Shown piece by piece: positions 33,138 through 41,904 of a stretch of DNA of 50,585 nucleotides. This stretch comes from SAR202 cluster bacterium (lineage in GTDB: Bacteria; Chloroflexota; Dehalococcoidia; Lucifugimonadales; UBA826): contig RQOP01000034.1 in NCBI GenBank assembly GCA_008373095.1, positions 1-50,585 of the forward strand, given 5' to 3'. The translations under genes and the position numbers were made by a program. The notes beneath the pieces are model-generated. The model made no database searches and had not been told where the DNA came from. It saw only the letters and a program-made list of their open reading frames with translations. The first letter of the stretch is position 1. Every line of letters starts with the position of its first letter.

Positions 33138-33941
33138 TTATCTTCCAAAGGAGTTTTGACCTGCGGATGTGCCCCCATCAACCATGTAGACGCCACCATT
33201 ACAGAAGCTGCTTTCATCGCTGGCTAGAAACATCATTAGTTTACCTACTTCCTCCGGTTCTCCATATCGTCTTAGGGGATTTCCTGCGGCCACGGCTTTC
33301 TGTGCTTCCTCAACTGTATTGAAGCCTTGCTTCCCCTCTGCCACCCTTTGTTCTTCAATCGATCGCATCATCCGGGTTTGTATAGGAGCTGGATTAACTG
33401 TGTTTACACGAATACCCATGGATGATCCTTCCATGGCAGCAGTACGCATCAGTCCGATGACTGCGTGTTTTGATGTGGCATATGGGGCCATGCCTGCCGA
33501 TCCCCTAACACCAGCTGTAGAGGAAGTGATCACAATACTCCCTCCACCTCTCTCTTTCATCACCGGCATTACATACTTTAAACCTAGCCACACCCCTTTG
33601 ACGTTCACCTCAATAACCTTGTCAAACATATCTATCGGCGTATCTATTATTGAATTAACTTCGCCTTCAATTCCGGCATTAGCGATAAATACATCAATTC
33701 CACCATGCCGTTCCACAGTAGCATTTACAAATTTCTGTACTTGACTAGGGTCTGTAGTGTCAGCTGCGACGTAGCTCACATTTTCATCTCCAATGGCCTG
33801 GACAGCATCTTTCAGGGCTGATTCATTCAGGTCAACCAGGACTACATGGGCTCCTTCCTCGGCGAAAAGTTTCCCTGCTGCTTGTCCAATGCCTCCCGCA
33901 CCACCTGTTATTACCGCAACCTTATTTGAGAGTCTTGCCAT
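33138..33941 (-). CDS. Short-chain dehydrogenase/reductase
   Basis: Classical 267-residue SDR. The cofactor motif is VITGGAGGIGQA, the second-strand acid in VVLVDLNES points to NAD(H), the NAG motif is IANAGIE, and the catalytic residues are the serine of IVITSSTAGV and the YxxxK of APYATSKHAV. The end has GGVYMVDGGTSAGQ. AGAGG precedes the ATG by six bases. It lies between an unknown protein (47 bp) and an MFS carrier. With a rhamnonate-dehydratase-like enolase it might be a 2-keto-3-deoxy-acid dehydrogenase, an inference only. Confidence 0.93.
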   Translation of the reverse strand: MARLSNKVAVITGGAGGIGQAAGKLFAEEGAHVVLVDLNESALKDAVQAIGDENVSYVAADTTDPSQVQKFVNATVERHGGIDVFIANAGIEGEVNSIIDTPIDMFDKVIEVNVKGVWLGLKYVMPVMKERGGGSIVITSSTAGVRGSAGMAPYATSKHAVIGLMRTAAMEGSSMGIRVNTVNPAPIQTRMMRSIEEQRVAEGKQGFNTVEEAQKAVAAGNPLRRYGEPEEVGKLMMFLASDESSFCNGGVYMVDGGTSAGQNSFGR

Positions 33942-33988
33942 AAAGCACCTCTTTTTGTTTTAAGTATTAAATTTTCGCTATCGAATAA

Positions 33989-34606
33989 TTAAACTCTGTG
34001 AATGATTCGGCTGTTAGTTTGAAATCCGCTTGCCGTAAGTTCGCTTACAGCATCTCTGTTCTTCTTATGATCAGGATCAGTGTTTATGGTTGATATATTA
34101 CCTGCAAGTTCTTCCAATGTTTCGATTGGAGAAGTAATTCGTACAATGTCCAAATCACTTGCCAGTGGTCGTGTTACCATCGGTTTCTTGTTGAATTTAT
34201 CTCTCCATTCCAGAAGGGCTTCTATCAAAAGTTGCGACTGACCTCTTTTCGCTTTCAAATACCTGCGGTTGATGTATTGAGCTTTTGCCATATCTGTATT
34301 TTCAGGAGGTGCCAGAATTACCAGGGTCTGGTAGGTTACTTTTACCGAAAGTTCCTCAAGGGCCATCAATCTTGATTGAGCTTCCGGAGAATTGAGTATA
34401 GAGGATTCCAGCTCTGTTACTTCATTTAAAGTTAGCCCGGTAATAGCAGTGGTGACATCTCTGCTTTCCCGATGAGATGAAGCACTTGTCGCTGTAATGA
34501 TTCCTGATTTCCCGGTGGCCTCTAACGATTTTTTTACCCCTTCAGACAGGATGAATTCCTTTCCAGGTAGTGGCACTCTTCGGATTTCGATTAAGGCTGA
34601 AGTCAT
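33989..34606 (-). CDS. Unknown protein with two similar halves (dimeric alpha/beta-barrel-like)
   Basis: 205 residues, no family recognised. The two halves look alike: an IRR or INRR start, a helix after a Gly or Lys-rich turn, a strand holding TATSAS or TRPLAS, a helix starting ITGLTLNEVTEL or ITSPIETLEELA, and a final strand pair ending QTLVIL or NSRIIHRV. Each half is about 95 residues, like the tandem ferredoxin-like folds of NIPSNAP or EthD proteins. AAGGAG lies six bases upstream of the ATG. It heads the sugar-acid-like run of five genes. The fold proposal is inference. Confidence 0.75.
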   Translation of the reverse strand: MTSALIEIRRVPLPGKEFILSEGVKKSLEATGKSGIITATSASSHRESRDVTTAITGLTLNEVTELESSILNSPEAQSRLMALEELSVKVTYQTLVILAPPENTDMAKAQYINRRYLKAKRGQSQLLIEALLEWRDKFNKKPMVTRPLASDLDIVRITSPIETLEELAGNISTINTDPDHKKNRDAVSELTASGFQTNSRIIHRV

Positions 34607-34787
34607 TTAGATCTCCTTGGGTTAGTAAATTTGATTAATTTGAGAGTGATTGTAATGAATTCGCTTACTTCTTACCAAATAAGAGATAAATACTAGATTG
34701 GAATCTCACTTGAGTTGCCGGATTTGATTCATTAATCTACAAATTGCAACGGATTATCACTTTCGGGTGTAAAGGTGTATTGAAGAT

Positions 34788-35795
34788 ATGAAGATGGAAT
34801 TCGGGGTACAAGTTAATTGTTACGAAACAGGCTGGCCAGAAATTTATAAAACAATTTTGGCTATGGAGAAAGGCAACTGGAAGAGCCTGTGGTTTGCGGA
34901 TCATTTTTTGCCGCCGCATGCTTTAAGTTCAAAAGATGATCCAGTAGCTGCAGAAAAAGGAAACGCTTTTGAAGGATTTACTATATTGGCTGCGGCGGCA
35001 GGTATGACCAGAAGGCTTAGACTTGGTCATTTAGTTTTAGGCAATACCTATAGAAATCCTGGGTTGGTCGCGAAAATGTCTACTACTTTAGATCAGGTCT
35101 CAGAAGGCAGGTTTACGTTATCTTTGGGGGCAGCTTGGTATGAAAGGGAACATCTTGCCTATGGGTGGCCTTTTCCTTCCATGAAGGAGCGTTCTGACAG
35201 ATTTGAAGAAGCCTGTGAGTTGATCAGGCTATTATTCACATCGAAAACGCCTGTTGATTATAGAGGTGAATATTATCAATTGGAACAGGCTCCGATGTCT
35301 CCAGGCTGTTATCAAGAACCACATTTACCGATACTGGTTGGTGGTACTGGGGAAAAAAGAACATTAATGACTCTAGCAAAATATGGGGATGTCTTTAACT
35401 TGGATGGTTGGTCGGGTAGGGGCATGTCTATGGATCTGTATAGGCACAAGATCTCTGTTTTGGAAAGCCATTGTGAAAAAGTAGGTCGAGACCCAGGTGA
35501 AATAAAAAAAACTTTGCTAATGCCCATTAAAATCACAAATGACCCCAAAGAAGCGAGAGATTTTGTTCGTAAATTAGGTTACCGTTCGTCAGACCCTGTA
35601 CATGGCAATTACGGGGGTAAATTGGTTGAAGCGGAAGAAAGTGGATCTGTAGCAGGAAGTTTGGACTATGTCATTGAGCGAATTGAAGAATTCGCTAACG
35701 AAGGAGTAAAGGAAATCATGTTTGGTGGTATAGAAACTGGGGATGTTGATACCTTGGAAATGTTGGACGATGAGATTGTCAGCCATTTTTTATAG
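34788..35795 (+). CDS. LLM-class F420-dependent oxidoreductase
   Basis: Luciferase-like enzyme of 335 residues, the fifth in the window. Blocks are WKSLWFADHFLPPHALSSKD, RLGHLVLGNTYRNPGLVAKM, TLDQVSEGRFTLSLGAAWYE, and LPILVGGTGEKRTLMTLAKY. The WFADHF and AAWYEREH blocks are characteristic of the F420-dependent LLM group. The ATG at 34788 is followed by another at 34794. It is 31 bp before an amidohydrolase gene on the same strand and divergent from the unknown tandem-fold gene across 181 bp. No clear promoter was found there. Confidence 0.9.
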   Translation: MKMEFGVQVNCYETGWPEIYKTILAMEKGNWKSLWFADHFLPPHALSSKDDPVAAEKGNAFEGFTILAAAAGMTRRLRLGHLVLGNTYRNPGLVAKMSTTLDQVSEGRFTLSLGAAWYEREHLAYGWPFPSMKERSDRFEEACELIRLLFTSKTPVDYRGEYYQLEQAPMSPGCYQEPHLPILVGGTGEKRTLMTLAKYGDVFNLDGWSGRGMSMDLYRHKISVLESHCEKVGRDPGEIKKTLLMPIKITNDPKEARDFVRKLGYRSSDPVHGNYGGKLVEAEESGSVAGSLDYVIERIEEFANEGVKEIMFGGIETGDVDTLEMLDDEIVSHFL

Positions 35796-35826
35796 AGAGA
35801 AAGTGTTATTGAAGTAACTACGGACA

Positions 35827-37203
35827 TTGGAAATGCAGGTTAATAGAATTCTTATAAAAGATGCCGCCTACGTTATTACTATGGACGAGAAAAGACGGAT
35901 TATTAGTGGTGGCAGTATATTGATCGAAAATGATCAAATCGCTGCTGTAGGTAAGACCATTGATGTTTCTCAAGTCGATGTTAATAAAGTAATTGAAGCT
36001 AAAGACATGGTAGTAACGCCTGGATTCATAAATGGCCATTGCCATATAAGTTACGCACATGCGACTCGGGGGATATTTCCAGACGACCTTGGAGATGATT
36101 ATCTTGTTAATGTATTTCGTCTACAAGATTCAATGACATCTGATGAAGAGTTGTGGACTTCACTGTTAGCCATCACTGAATTATTGAGTTACGGCACCAC
36201 CACTATTATGGACCCAGGAAGTACCAAAAATGTTGATGTATGTCTGGATGCCTATGAAAAATCTGGGATACGAATGATTACTGGTATTCAGTTAACTGAC
36301 ACAGGAAACCCCTATCGGATGACAGTATATTCCCACGATGAAGCCTTGCGAGTCACTGAATCATTTATATCTCAATACAATGGTGCACTCGATGGAAGAC
36401 TCTATGCCTGGGCCATGCCCTTTTCTCCAGAATATGTTGCAGGGGAACTGTTAGGTGAGTTAAAGATTTTGTCGGACCAATTTAACGTCGGTTGTACGCT
36501 ACACGTAAATAAGGCCGGCAGGTCTATGTCTGACGATATTAATGAACCTCCTATTATTGCCTTGGAAAGATATGGGTTTGCAGGAAGTAATGTAACCCTT
36601 GCTCATTGTGTTGGATTGTCTGATGAGGAAATTAATTCTCTTGGATCTACCAATACGGCTGTAATTACATGCCCAACGAATGTGGTAAAAAATGGTGGTG
36701 GTTATGGTCAGAACTTTCCCTTGACTGAATTAATAAAAGCTAAAGTGCGAGTTGGCATAGGAACTGATGCTGGTAATAATTCCAATTTATTAGAAACTAA
36801 CCGAGCAATGTATTTAGCAGCTGTGCTTATAAAAGACGCAACTGGTGATCCTGCTCAAATTCCAGCCGAAAAGGCTCTGGAATTAGCCACTATCGATGGG
36901 GCAAAGGCCTTGGGGTTGGAAGCCCAAATAGGGTCTCTTGAGGTTGGTAAGAAGGCGGATATAGTGATGTACGATACATTGAGACCTGAGTGGCAAACAC
37001 TTTTTAATCCTGTGAATAGTCTTGTGTACAATGCTGATGGTAGAAGCGTGAAAACTGTATTAGTGGATGGGCGGGTTCTAATTGAGAATTACGTACCTAG
37101 CTTCGTTGACACCGAACAACTAATACGGAAAGTACAAAGCGTCGGGTCAAACATGATGAGTCGAAATAATGTATCGTTCCCTCCAAAGTGGCCCGTCGTT
37201 TAG
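35827..37203 (+). CDS. Amidohydrolase (ATZ/TRZ-like deaminase or chlorohydrolase family)
   Basis: Amidohydrolase superfamily protein of about 458 residues from a TTG; an ATG at 35833 is equally possible. The HxH is in FINGHCHISYAHATRG, further metal histidines in CTLHVNKAGRSM and VTLAHCVGLSDE, and the aspartate in VGIGTDAGNNSN. The block after HVN reads LysAla where many ATZ/TRZ members have Glu (HxxE), so substrate hydrolysis may differ from deaminases. The following gene is convergent with a 5-bp gap. A likely substrate is a nitrogenous ring, but this is family-level inference. Confidence 0.9.
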   Translation: MEMQVNRILIKDAAYVITMDEKRRIISGGSILIENDQIAAVGKTIDVSQVDVNKVIEAKDMVVTPGFINGHCHISYAHATRGIFPDDLGDDYLVNVFRLQDSMTSDEELWTSLLAITELLSYGTTTIMDPGSTKNVDVCLDAYEKSGIRMITGIQLTDTGNPYRMTVYSHDEALRVTESFISQYNGALDGRLYAWAMPFSPEYVAGELLGELKILSDQFNVGCTLHVNKAGRSMSDDINEPPIIALERYGFAGSNVTLAHCVGLSDEEINSLGSTNTAVITCPTNVVKNGGGYGQNFPLTELIKAKVRVGIGTDAGNNSNLLETNRAMYLAAVLIKDATGDPAQIPAEKALELATIDGAKALGLEAQIGSLEVGKKADIVMYDTLRPEWQTLFNPVNSLVYNADGRSVKTVLVDGRVLIENYVPSFVDTEQLIRKVQSVGSNMMSRNNVSFPPKWPVV

Positions 37204-37208
37204 AGGTT

Positions 37209-38165
37209 TCAGTAGCTCCCATATTTATAAGGTATATCTGCCGGCGTTTGCGCTTTTATCCACTCTGGTCGCAAATCCCCAATAATCGAATCTATCTCTG
37301 TGAGGTCTGTGGGAGTAAGTTTCCACGTTGCCGCTTTAGCTGCATTTTCAACCTGGGCTACTGATTTCATTCCTACAATGGCTGATGTTATGGCTGAATT
37401 AGCCAAGGTCCATGCGATCGCTAATTGTATTAAATCTCTTCCATAATTTTTAGACCATTCCTCCAAATTTTGTGTCACTTTATATATCGCTTGGAAGAGA
37501 TCACCTTGGAAAAAATTGAATAATCTTCTTTCGTCATCTGAATCGAAAATGTGACCTGGTTTGTAACTGCCTCCTAATAGACCTTTGGCTAAAACTGAAT
37601 GAGGAATAACTCCTATTTCGCTTTTCTCACAAAATGCGAGGGTAGGGTCTTCCTGGCGAAAGAGTAGATTATATCGAGGTTGTGAGCTGACTATAGAACC
37701 AAATGCCATAGCTTCATGTGTTTGTTCTGATGTGAAATTGGATAGACCGATATGTCGGATTTTCCCTTCTCCTATCAATTCATTCAAGACCTTCATAGTG
37801 TTCTCAATAGGCCATTTGGGTTGTGGGGTATGAAGTTGGTAAAGGTCGATGTAATCAGTGTTCAATGCAAAAAGACTGTTTTCTAGTGCTTCACGAATGT
37901 GTGACTCAGAATGGTCTGGGCCAGAGAGTTTGGTAGCCAGTATCACTGAATCTCGCCTGGATTTTAAAGCTTGTCCGAGAACTGACTCGCTAGTCTGGTA
38001 CCCCTCAGCAGTATCGATAAAGGAAATACCGGAATCTATTGCAGCGTGGATAGTTTTAATAGCTTTTTGGGGATCGACTTTTCCCATACCACCGCCAATT
38101 GGCCAGGCACCGAAACACACCGTGGAGACTACTAAATCAGATTTTCCTAAAATTCTCGTTTCCAT
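37209..38165 (-). CDS. Aldo/keto reductase
   Basis: TIM-barrel NADPH-dependent reductase, 318 residues. Catalytic Asp and Tyr are in FIDTAEGYQTSESVLGQAL, Lys in VILATKLSG, and His in DLYQLHTPQPKW, with the cofactor-binding ITSAIVGMKSVAQVENAAKA near the C-terminus. I chose the ATG at 38165, four bases after the stop of the beta-lactamase-like gene; the longer frame to 38222 would overlap it. No SD is seen, so translational coupling is likely. The substrate is unknown. It is last of the minus-strand run cupin, asparaginase, epoxide hydrolase, beta-lactamase, AKR. Confidence 0.93.
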   Translation of the reverse strand: METRILGKSDLVVSTVCFGAWPIGGGMGKVDPQKAIKTIHAAIDSGISFIDTAEGYQTSESVLGQALKSRRDSVILATKLSGPDHSESHIREALENSLFALNTDYIDLYQLHTPQPKWPIENTMKVLNELIGEGKIRHIGLSNFTSEQTHEAMAFGSIVSSQPRYNLLFRQEDPTLAFCEKSEIGVIPHSVLAKGLLGGSYKPGHIFDSDDERRLFNFFQGDLFQAIYKVTQNLEEWSKNYGRDLIQLAIAWTLANSAITSAIVGMKSVAQVENAAKAATWKLTPTDLTEIDSIIGDLRPEWIKAQTPADIPYKYGSY

Positions 38166-38169
38166 TTGT

Positions 38170-39015
38170 TTATAAAGGTAATGTTCTTGGAAGGCCAAGT
38201 CCATATTCGTTTGTATCTTCAATAATTGCCATGTACCTATGTATTGTCCTTGCTAGGTCAATGATAAAACCTTCTTGGCTCAGGGAGTCGACCATAGAAA
38301 ATTTGCTCATGATGGATACCGTGTATGGGTTATTAGGCAGATAGACGATTCCTGTGTCTCCGCGTACCTTATCCATACCTCCAGGTTTGTTGGCTACAGT
38401 TACCTCAGATCCAATGGCTTTGTTCAAATAAGCAGACTTCGGCTTACTCATGATACGTAGAACTTGCGATGATACCTTGGAAGTGGGCTTTCCGTTATGT
38501 AATTGGTTCATCATCATAACCAATTCATTCGGAGTTGAAACATTTTCATCTCCTCTGTCTATTGCTTCAGGGTCCATCATCTTCCGCCGGAGCTTTGTTT
38601 CAGGCAGTCCCATATCCTGGATTAAATCATTGATACTTTCAATACCAGCAATATCAATGCACATATTTGTAGCCGTGTTGTCTGATGCAAGCATCATTAG
38701 GATGGCTACATCCAAAACAGTGAATTCTGGATCGTTCTCCAAAAAATGAATTACTCCACTGCCACCACCATACTTATCCTGGGTAAAACGGATTCTTTCC
38801 GATAAATCGATTTCACCTTTTTCTTCTAAATAGAAAAGTTTGGCTAAGATGTGTATTTTTATCGTTGAAGCCGTTGGAAATATTTCGTCTCCGTTTATGG
38901 AGATATGTTTGCCGCTACTGAAACTTTTTAAAGATACTCCAGCCACGCCGTCGAATTCATCTATTTTGGTTTTTAAGGTGTTTTCAAGTTGCTGCCACAA
39001 GGAGCCTTTGCTCAT
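38170..39015 (-). CDS. Class A beta-lactamase-fold serine hydrolase
   Basis: 281 residues from the ATG at 39015 (AGGG about nine bases upstream). Active-site motifs: Ser50-x-x-Lys53 in PTASTIKIHI, SDN at Ser111 to Asn113 in LASDNTATN, and a KPG box (Lys210) in ANKPGGMDK where secreted class A enzymes have KTG. There is no signal peptide, so it appears cytoplasmic and unlikely to confer beta-lactam resistance. The Omega-loop Glu is not certain (MDPEAID candidate). Peptidase or esterase activity on a small substrate is more plausible. It is followed by AKR after 4 bp. Confidence 0.86.
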   Translation of the reverse strand: MSKGSLWQQLENTLKTKIDEFDGVAGVSLKSFSSGKHISINGDEIFPTASTIKIHILAKLFYLEEKGEIDLSERIRFTQDKYGGGSGVIHFLENDPEFTVLDVAILMMLASDNTATNMCIDIAGIESINDLIQDMGLPETKLRRKMMDPEAIDRGDENVSTPNELVMMMNQLHNGKPTSKVSSQVLRIMSKPKSAYLNKAIGSEVTVANKPGGMDKVRGDTGIVYLPNNPYTVSIMSKFSMVDSLSQEGFIIDLARTIHRYMAIIEDTNEYGLGLPRTLPL

Positions 39016-39138
39016 ATCATTTCCCTTTTGATTTTGTATGTAGGTTATGTTTCTTATTTTCAATACAAGATGGGTGCATGGTCCCCAAGCCTTCTACATC
39101 AATGGGTGTTACTGGCAAAAATGACAATTTGCTTTTAA

Positions 39139-40299
39139 TTAAGGAAGACTACCCAAAAATTTAGTTAGGAGATTGACTACACTTTCAGGCTGTTCTTGCT
39201 GCACCCAATGGCCGGCACCGTCCACCAAATTGATTTCACTCATATTAGTACAAATATCGTTTTCCATTTTATCTATGGCTCCTGGCCTTTGATATATCCC
39301 CCAGTCCTGCTTACCGGCGATAAACATAGCAGGTATATTAATTTGCATACCTGAGAATAGTTCCAATTTTTCTCTATTCCCTGTACTGCCTCCTGATCGG
39401 TACCAATTAAGTCCGCCCTGAAACCCTGTTCTGCCATATTCAGATGTATAGACTTCAAGTTCCTCGTTTGTAAGCCATTTACAGGAATTTATTTCCTCAA
39501 GGGTCGGCATATGTTTACCTACTGCTTCAGGCATCGTGTCGTTTAAATCCATGATGTAATAGGTCGGCATTTGTGCGAGTTGATCTGCTGTCCATGCGGA
39601 TAATGGGAAAGGGGTGTTCTCTTTCCAGTCAGCACTTTTGTGATGGTAATAAGCTCTTATGAAATCGGATAAACCAGAGTTGGATTTCATAATGTCAGAG
39701 TTCGCTTCGGATGTGCGGTAATAGTGTTGGTAGTGTTTTCTTGGTCTTTCCAGAGAGGCTAATTCCTCTGAAATGGTGTCAAAGGCTGTATCAAGTGGCA
39801 TCTTTTCCTGCTGGGTATCAAAAGGGATCGCGGGTGGCCCAGCGAATGGTGCACTCATCATCACAACAGATTCAAAAATGTCTGGCCGTATAAGTGAGGC
39901 CCAACCTGCCACTCCCGCACCAGAATCGTGACCTATAACACTTTTTGCCCTTTTGTACCCCAAGGCTGAAATGAAACATAATATGTCTTTTACCAAATTA
40001 ATCTGGTAGTAGGAAGAGAGATCAGATACATAAGCGTTGTCCCAGCCTGTCGTCCTGCCAAAGCCTCTCTGGTCAGGGGCCACAACATGGTAGCCTGATT
40101 TTGAGAGGGGAAGTATTATTTTTCTCCAACTATATGAGAGCTCGGGAAAGCCGTGTAGTAGCACAACCAGGGGGTTGTTATCGTTTTTGTTACCGGATTC
40201 TAGATAATGGATATCAAGTCCATTGATCCCCCGGCATATTTTGGATTTTATACCGGCGGGAATAGTGTTATTGCCATAATCGCTAGTGTTCGAATTCAT
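39139..40299 (-). CDS. Epoxide-hydrolase-like alpha/beta hydrolase
   Basis: A 386-residue hydrolase with HGFPELSYSWRK (oxyanion HGxP), nucleophile Asp125 in VIGHDSGAGVAGWA, an acid candidate in AGKQDWGIYQ, and histidine in VDGAGHWVQQEQPE. APDQRGFGRTTG is the usual strand motif. The Asp in the nucleophile elbow indicates epoxide or C-halogen hydrolysis rather than ester cleavage. AGG lies eight bases before the ATG. It is 29 bp after the asparaginase-like gene and 123 bp before the beta-lactamase-like gene. It could act after the haloalkane dehalogenase route, but the two genes are not linked. Confidence 0.9.
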   Translation of the reverse strand: MNSNTSDYGNNTIPAGIKSKICRGINGLDIHYLESGNKNDNNPLVVLLHGFPELSYSWRKIILPLSKSGYHVVAPDQRGFGRTTGWDNAYVSDLSSYYQINLVKDILCFISALGYKRAKSVIGHDSGAGVAGWASLIRPDIFESVVMMSAPFAGPPAIPFDTQQEKMPLDTAFDTISEELASLERPRKHYQHYYRTSEANSDIMKSNSGLSDFIRAYYHHKSADWKENTPFPLSAWTADQLAQMPTYYIMDLNDTMPEAVGKHMPTLEEINSCKWLTNEELEVYTSEYGRTGFQGGLNWYRSGGSTGNREKLELFSGMQINIPAMFIAGKQDWGIYQRPGAIDKMENDICTNMSEINLVDGAGHWVQQEQPESVVNLLTKFLGSLP

Positions 40300-40328
40300 G
40301 TAAATACCTGTTTAAATCAATAGAGCTT

Positions 40329-41336
40329 TTAATACTCAGTAAACATTTGTTGCAGAACTTTCCGGTCCTTTGTGGTTGTTAATCCAATCATTAGTAATAT
40401 TCTTGCTTTCTGTGGGTGCAAATTATCAGCAACAAGAAGGTCCAATTTTGAGATTCTAGGGGTTATGACGGTTCTACCTGCTGTCGACCTAGATGCTAAA
40501 ACTACAGGAAGCCCTTCTTTTGTTGCCTGAGCGGCGGCTTCCAACATAGCTGGTGGTAATGTTCCAGATCCAAAGCCGGATATTATTAAACCGTCAGAAT
40601 TGTTTTTACGGACGGCTTCGATAAGCATATCGTCAGACCCTGCATATGCATACACGATGTCTACACGTGGGAGTTTGTCATATTTCTGGACGTCGAAATC
40701 TGAAGATATTGTATGTTTTCTTGTAGGAGAGCGGTAAAAAAGTACTTTTCCATCTGAATCAGCATAGCCCAAAAACCCGAGTTCATTGGCCCGGAAGGTT
40801 TCTACCCTAAGAGTGTTAGCTTTATAAACATCTCGAGCACTGTGTATTTCGTTGTTGAGTAATGTTAGGACACCTTTACCGACAGAATCGGGACTTGCCG
40901 CAACCCGGATAGCGTCTAGCAAATTAAGATCTGCATCAGTGCCATATGAAGTAGGCGGACGCATCGCCCCAGTTATTACCACTGGTTTTTTGCTCTGCAC
41001 CGTTAAATGTAGGAAATAAGCTGTTTCTTCCAATGTTGCAGTGCCATGAGTTACAACAATCCCGTCAATGTTATTTGTGGCGAGGAGTGTGTTGATACGC
41101 TTGTTCAATTCCAGCCATTCTGTGGGACCAATTGCAGGGCTACCCACACTAATCAAGTTTTCACTGCTTACATCAGCAATTGAATTGGCTTCTGGTATTC
41201 TGTCTATTGACTCTTCAATGGTGAATTTTTTGCCTATCTCGGCATATTGGGTGTAATCCAGATGGTTAAGACCTATTCCAGCAATGGTTCCGCCGGTGCC
41301 TATTACATGTATACGGGTTCTGCTGGAATCTGACAT
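40329..41336 (-). CDS. Asparaginase/glutaminase-family protein with Asp-to-Ala active-site change
   Basis: Type II asparaginase fold, 335 residues. The first Thr is in HVIGTGGTIAGIG, and the second motif, which normally reads HGTDT, is THGTATLEETAYF with Ala100 (codon 41037-41039) in place of the substrate-binding Asp. The catalytic Lys in ARDVYKANTLRV and a Tyr in LDYTQYAEIGK are retained. GAGG lies five bases before the ATG. No signal peptide, so it is cytoplasmic. The missing Asp normally contacts the substrate amino group, so another amide or a lactam may be used, or activity may be lost. Confidence 0.88.
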   Translation of the reverse strand: MSDSSRTRIHVIGTGGTIAGIGLNHLDYTQYAEIGKKFTIEESIDRIPEANSIADVSSENLISVGSPAIGPTEWLELNKRINTLLATNNIDGIVVTHGTATLEETAYFLHLTVQSKKPVVITGAMRPPTSYGTDADLNLLDAIRVAASPDSVGKGVLTLLNNEIHSARDVYKANTLRVETFRANELGFLGYADSDGKVLFYRSPTRKHTISSDFDVQKYDKLPRVDIVYAYAGSDDMLIEAVRKNNSDGLIISGFGSGTLPPAMLEAAAQATKEGLPVVLASRSTAGRTVITPRISKLDLLVADNLHPQKARILLMIGLTTTKDRKVLQQMFTEY

Positions 41337-41384
41337 TTTGCCTCAATTTAATATGGGATTTTCAATCCCTTGATAACCAAATTA

Positions 41385-41663
41385 TTACTTTATTTCGATC
41401 TCCATAAAAGCGACTTCAATTTCAGAGCGGTTCACTACATTATGTTCAGCGCCAGAGTACCTGAAATATGGAATGCCAACTGATATATCGTTTAATGACT
41501 CTGCTCCCGATTTTTCCACTATGGTAAGAGTTCCATTGGTCAGCGGTACCACTGTGTAATCTAATTCATGCCTGTGCCAACCAGTTTCCTCTCCTGGGCC
41601 AAAGCGCCATTCTGTGACCCTTACTCTATCGTTGTCTTCAAAGATAGTAGATTTAGCATCCAT
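41385..41663 (-). CDS. Small cupin protein
   Basis: Single cupin barrel of 92 residues. Metal-ligand motif EETGWHRHELDYTVVPLTNG, and the second histidine in RYSGAEHNVVN. The compact size suits a stand-alone cupin used as an enzyme subunit or ligand sensor. It leads the minus-strand run with the asparaginase-like gene, 48 bp downstream. There is no strong SD before the ATG. A separate cupin is at 7124-7591 and shares only the fold. Confidence 0.85.
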   Translation of the reverse strand: MDAKSTIFEDNDRVRVTEWRFGPGEETGWHRHELDYTVVPLTNGTLTIVEKSGAESLNDISVGIPYFRYSGAEHNVVNRSEIEVAFMEIEIK

Positions 41664-41870
41664 AAGATTTACTTGAATCCTTATATTAATTGGTATGAAT
41701 GTCTTGCTTTGTGAAGCGGAAGTATATCTCTAAATAGCTTATTTATACATTTGGTTGATGTGACGATAAATATAGTAATGAATATGAATGTTTAGATCGG
41801 TGGCAAAGTTAAATCAGGATCAGCAGGGAAAAATATTTCGTATCAATTAGTAAATATATATTTCAATTAA

Positions 41871-41876
41871 TATAAT
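41871..41876 (+). promoter_or_regulatory. Candidate -10 element for gene at 41905
   Basis: A perfect TATAAT 28 bp upstream of the ATG, followed by AAGGGGG as a strong ribosome site. The -35 at 17 bp (TAGTAA) is weak. The 241-bp divergent gap is very AT-rich and holds nothing else. Confidence 0.4.
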
Positions 41877-41904
41877 ACGTAAATAATTAAAGGGGGCTAA
41901 GTAA

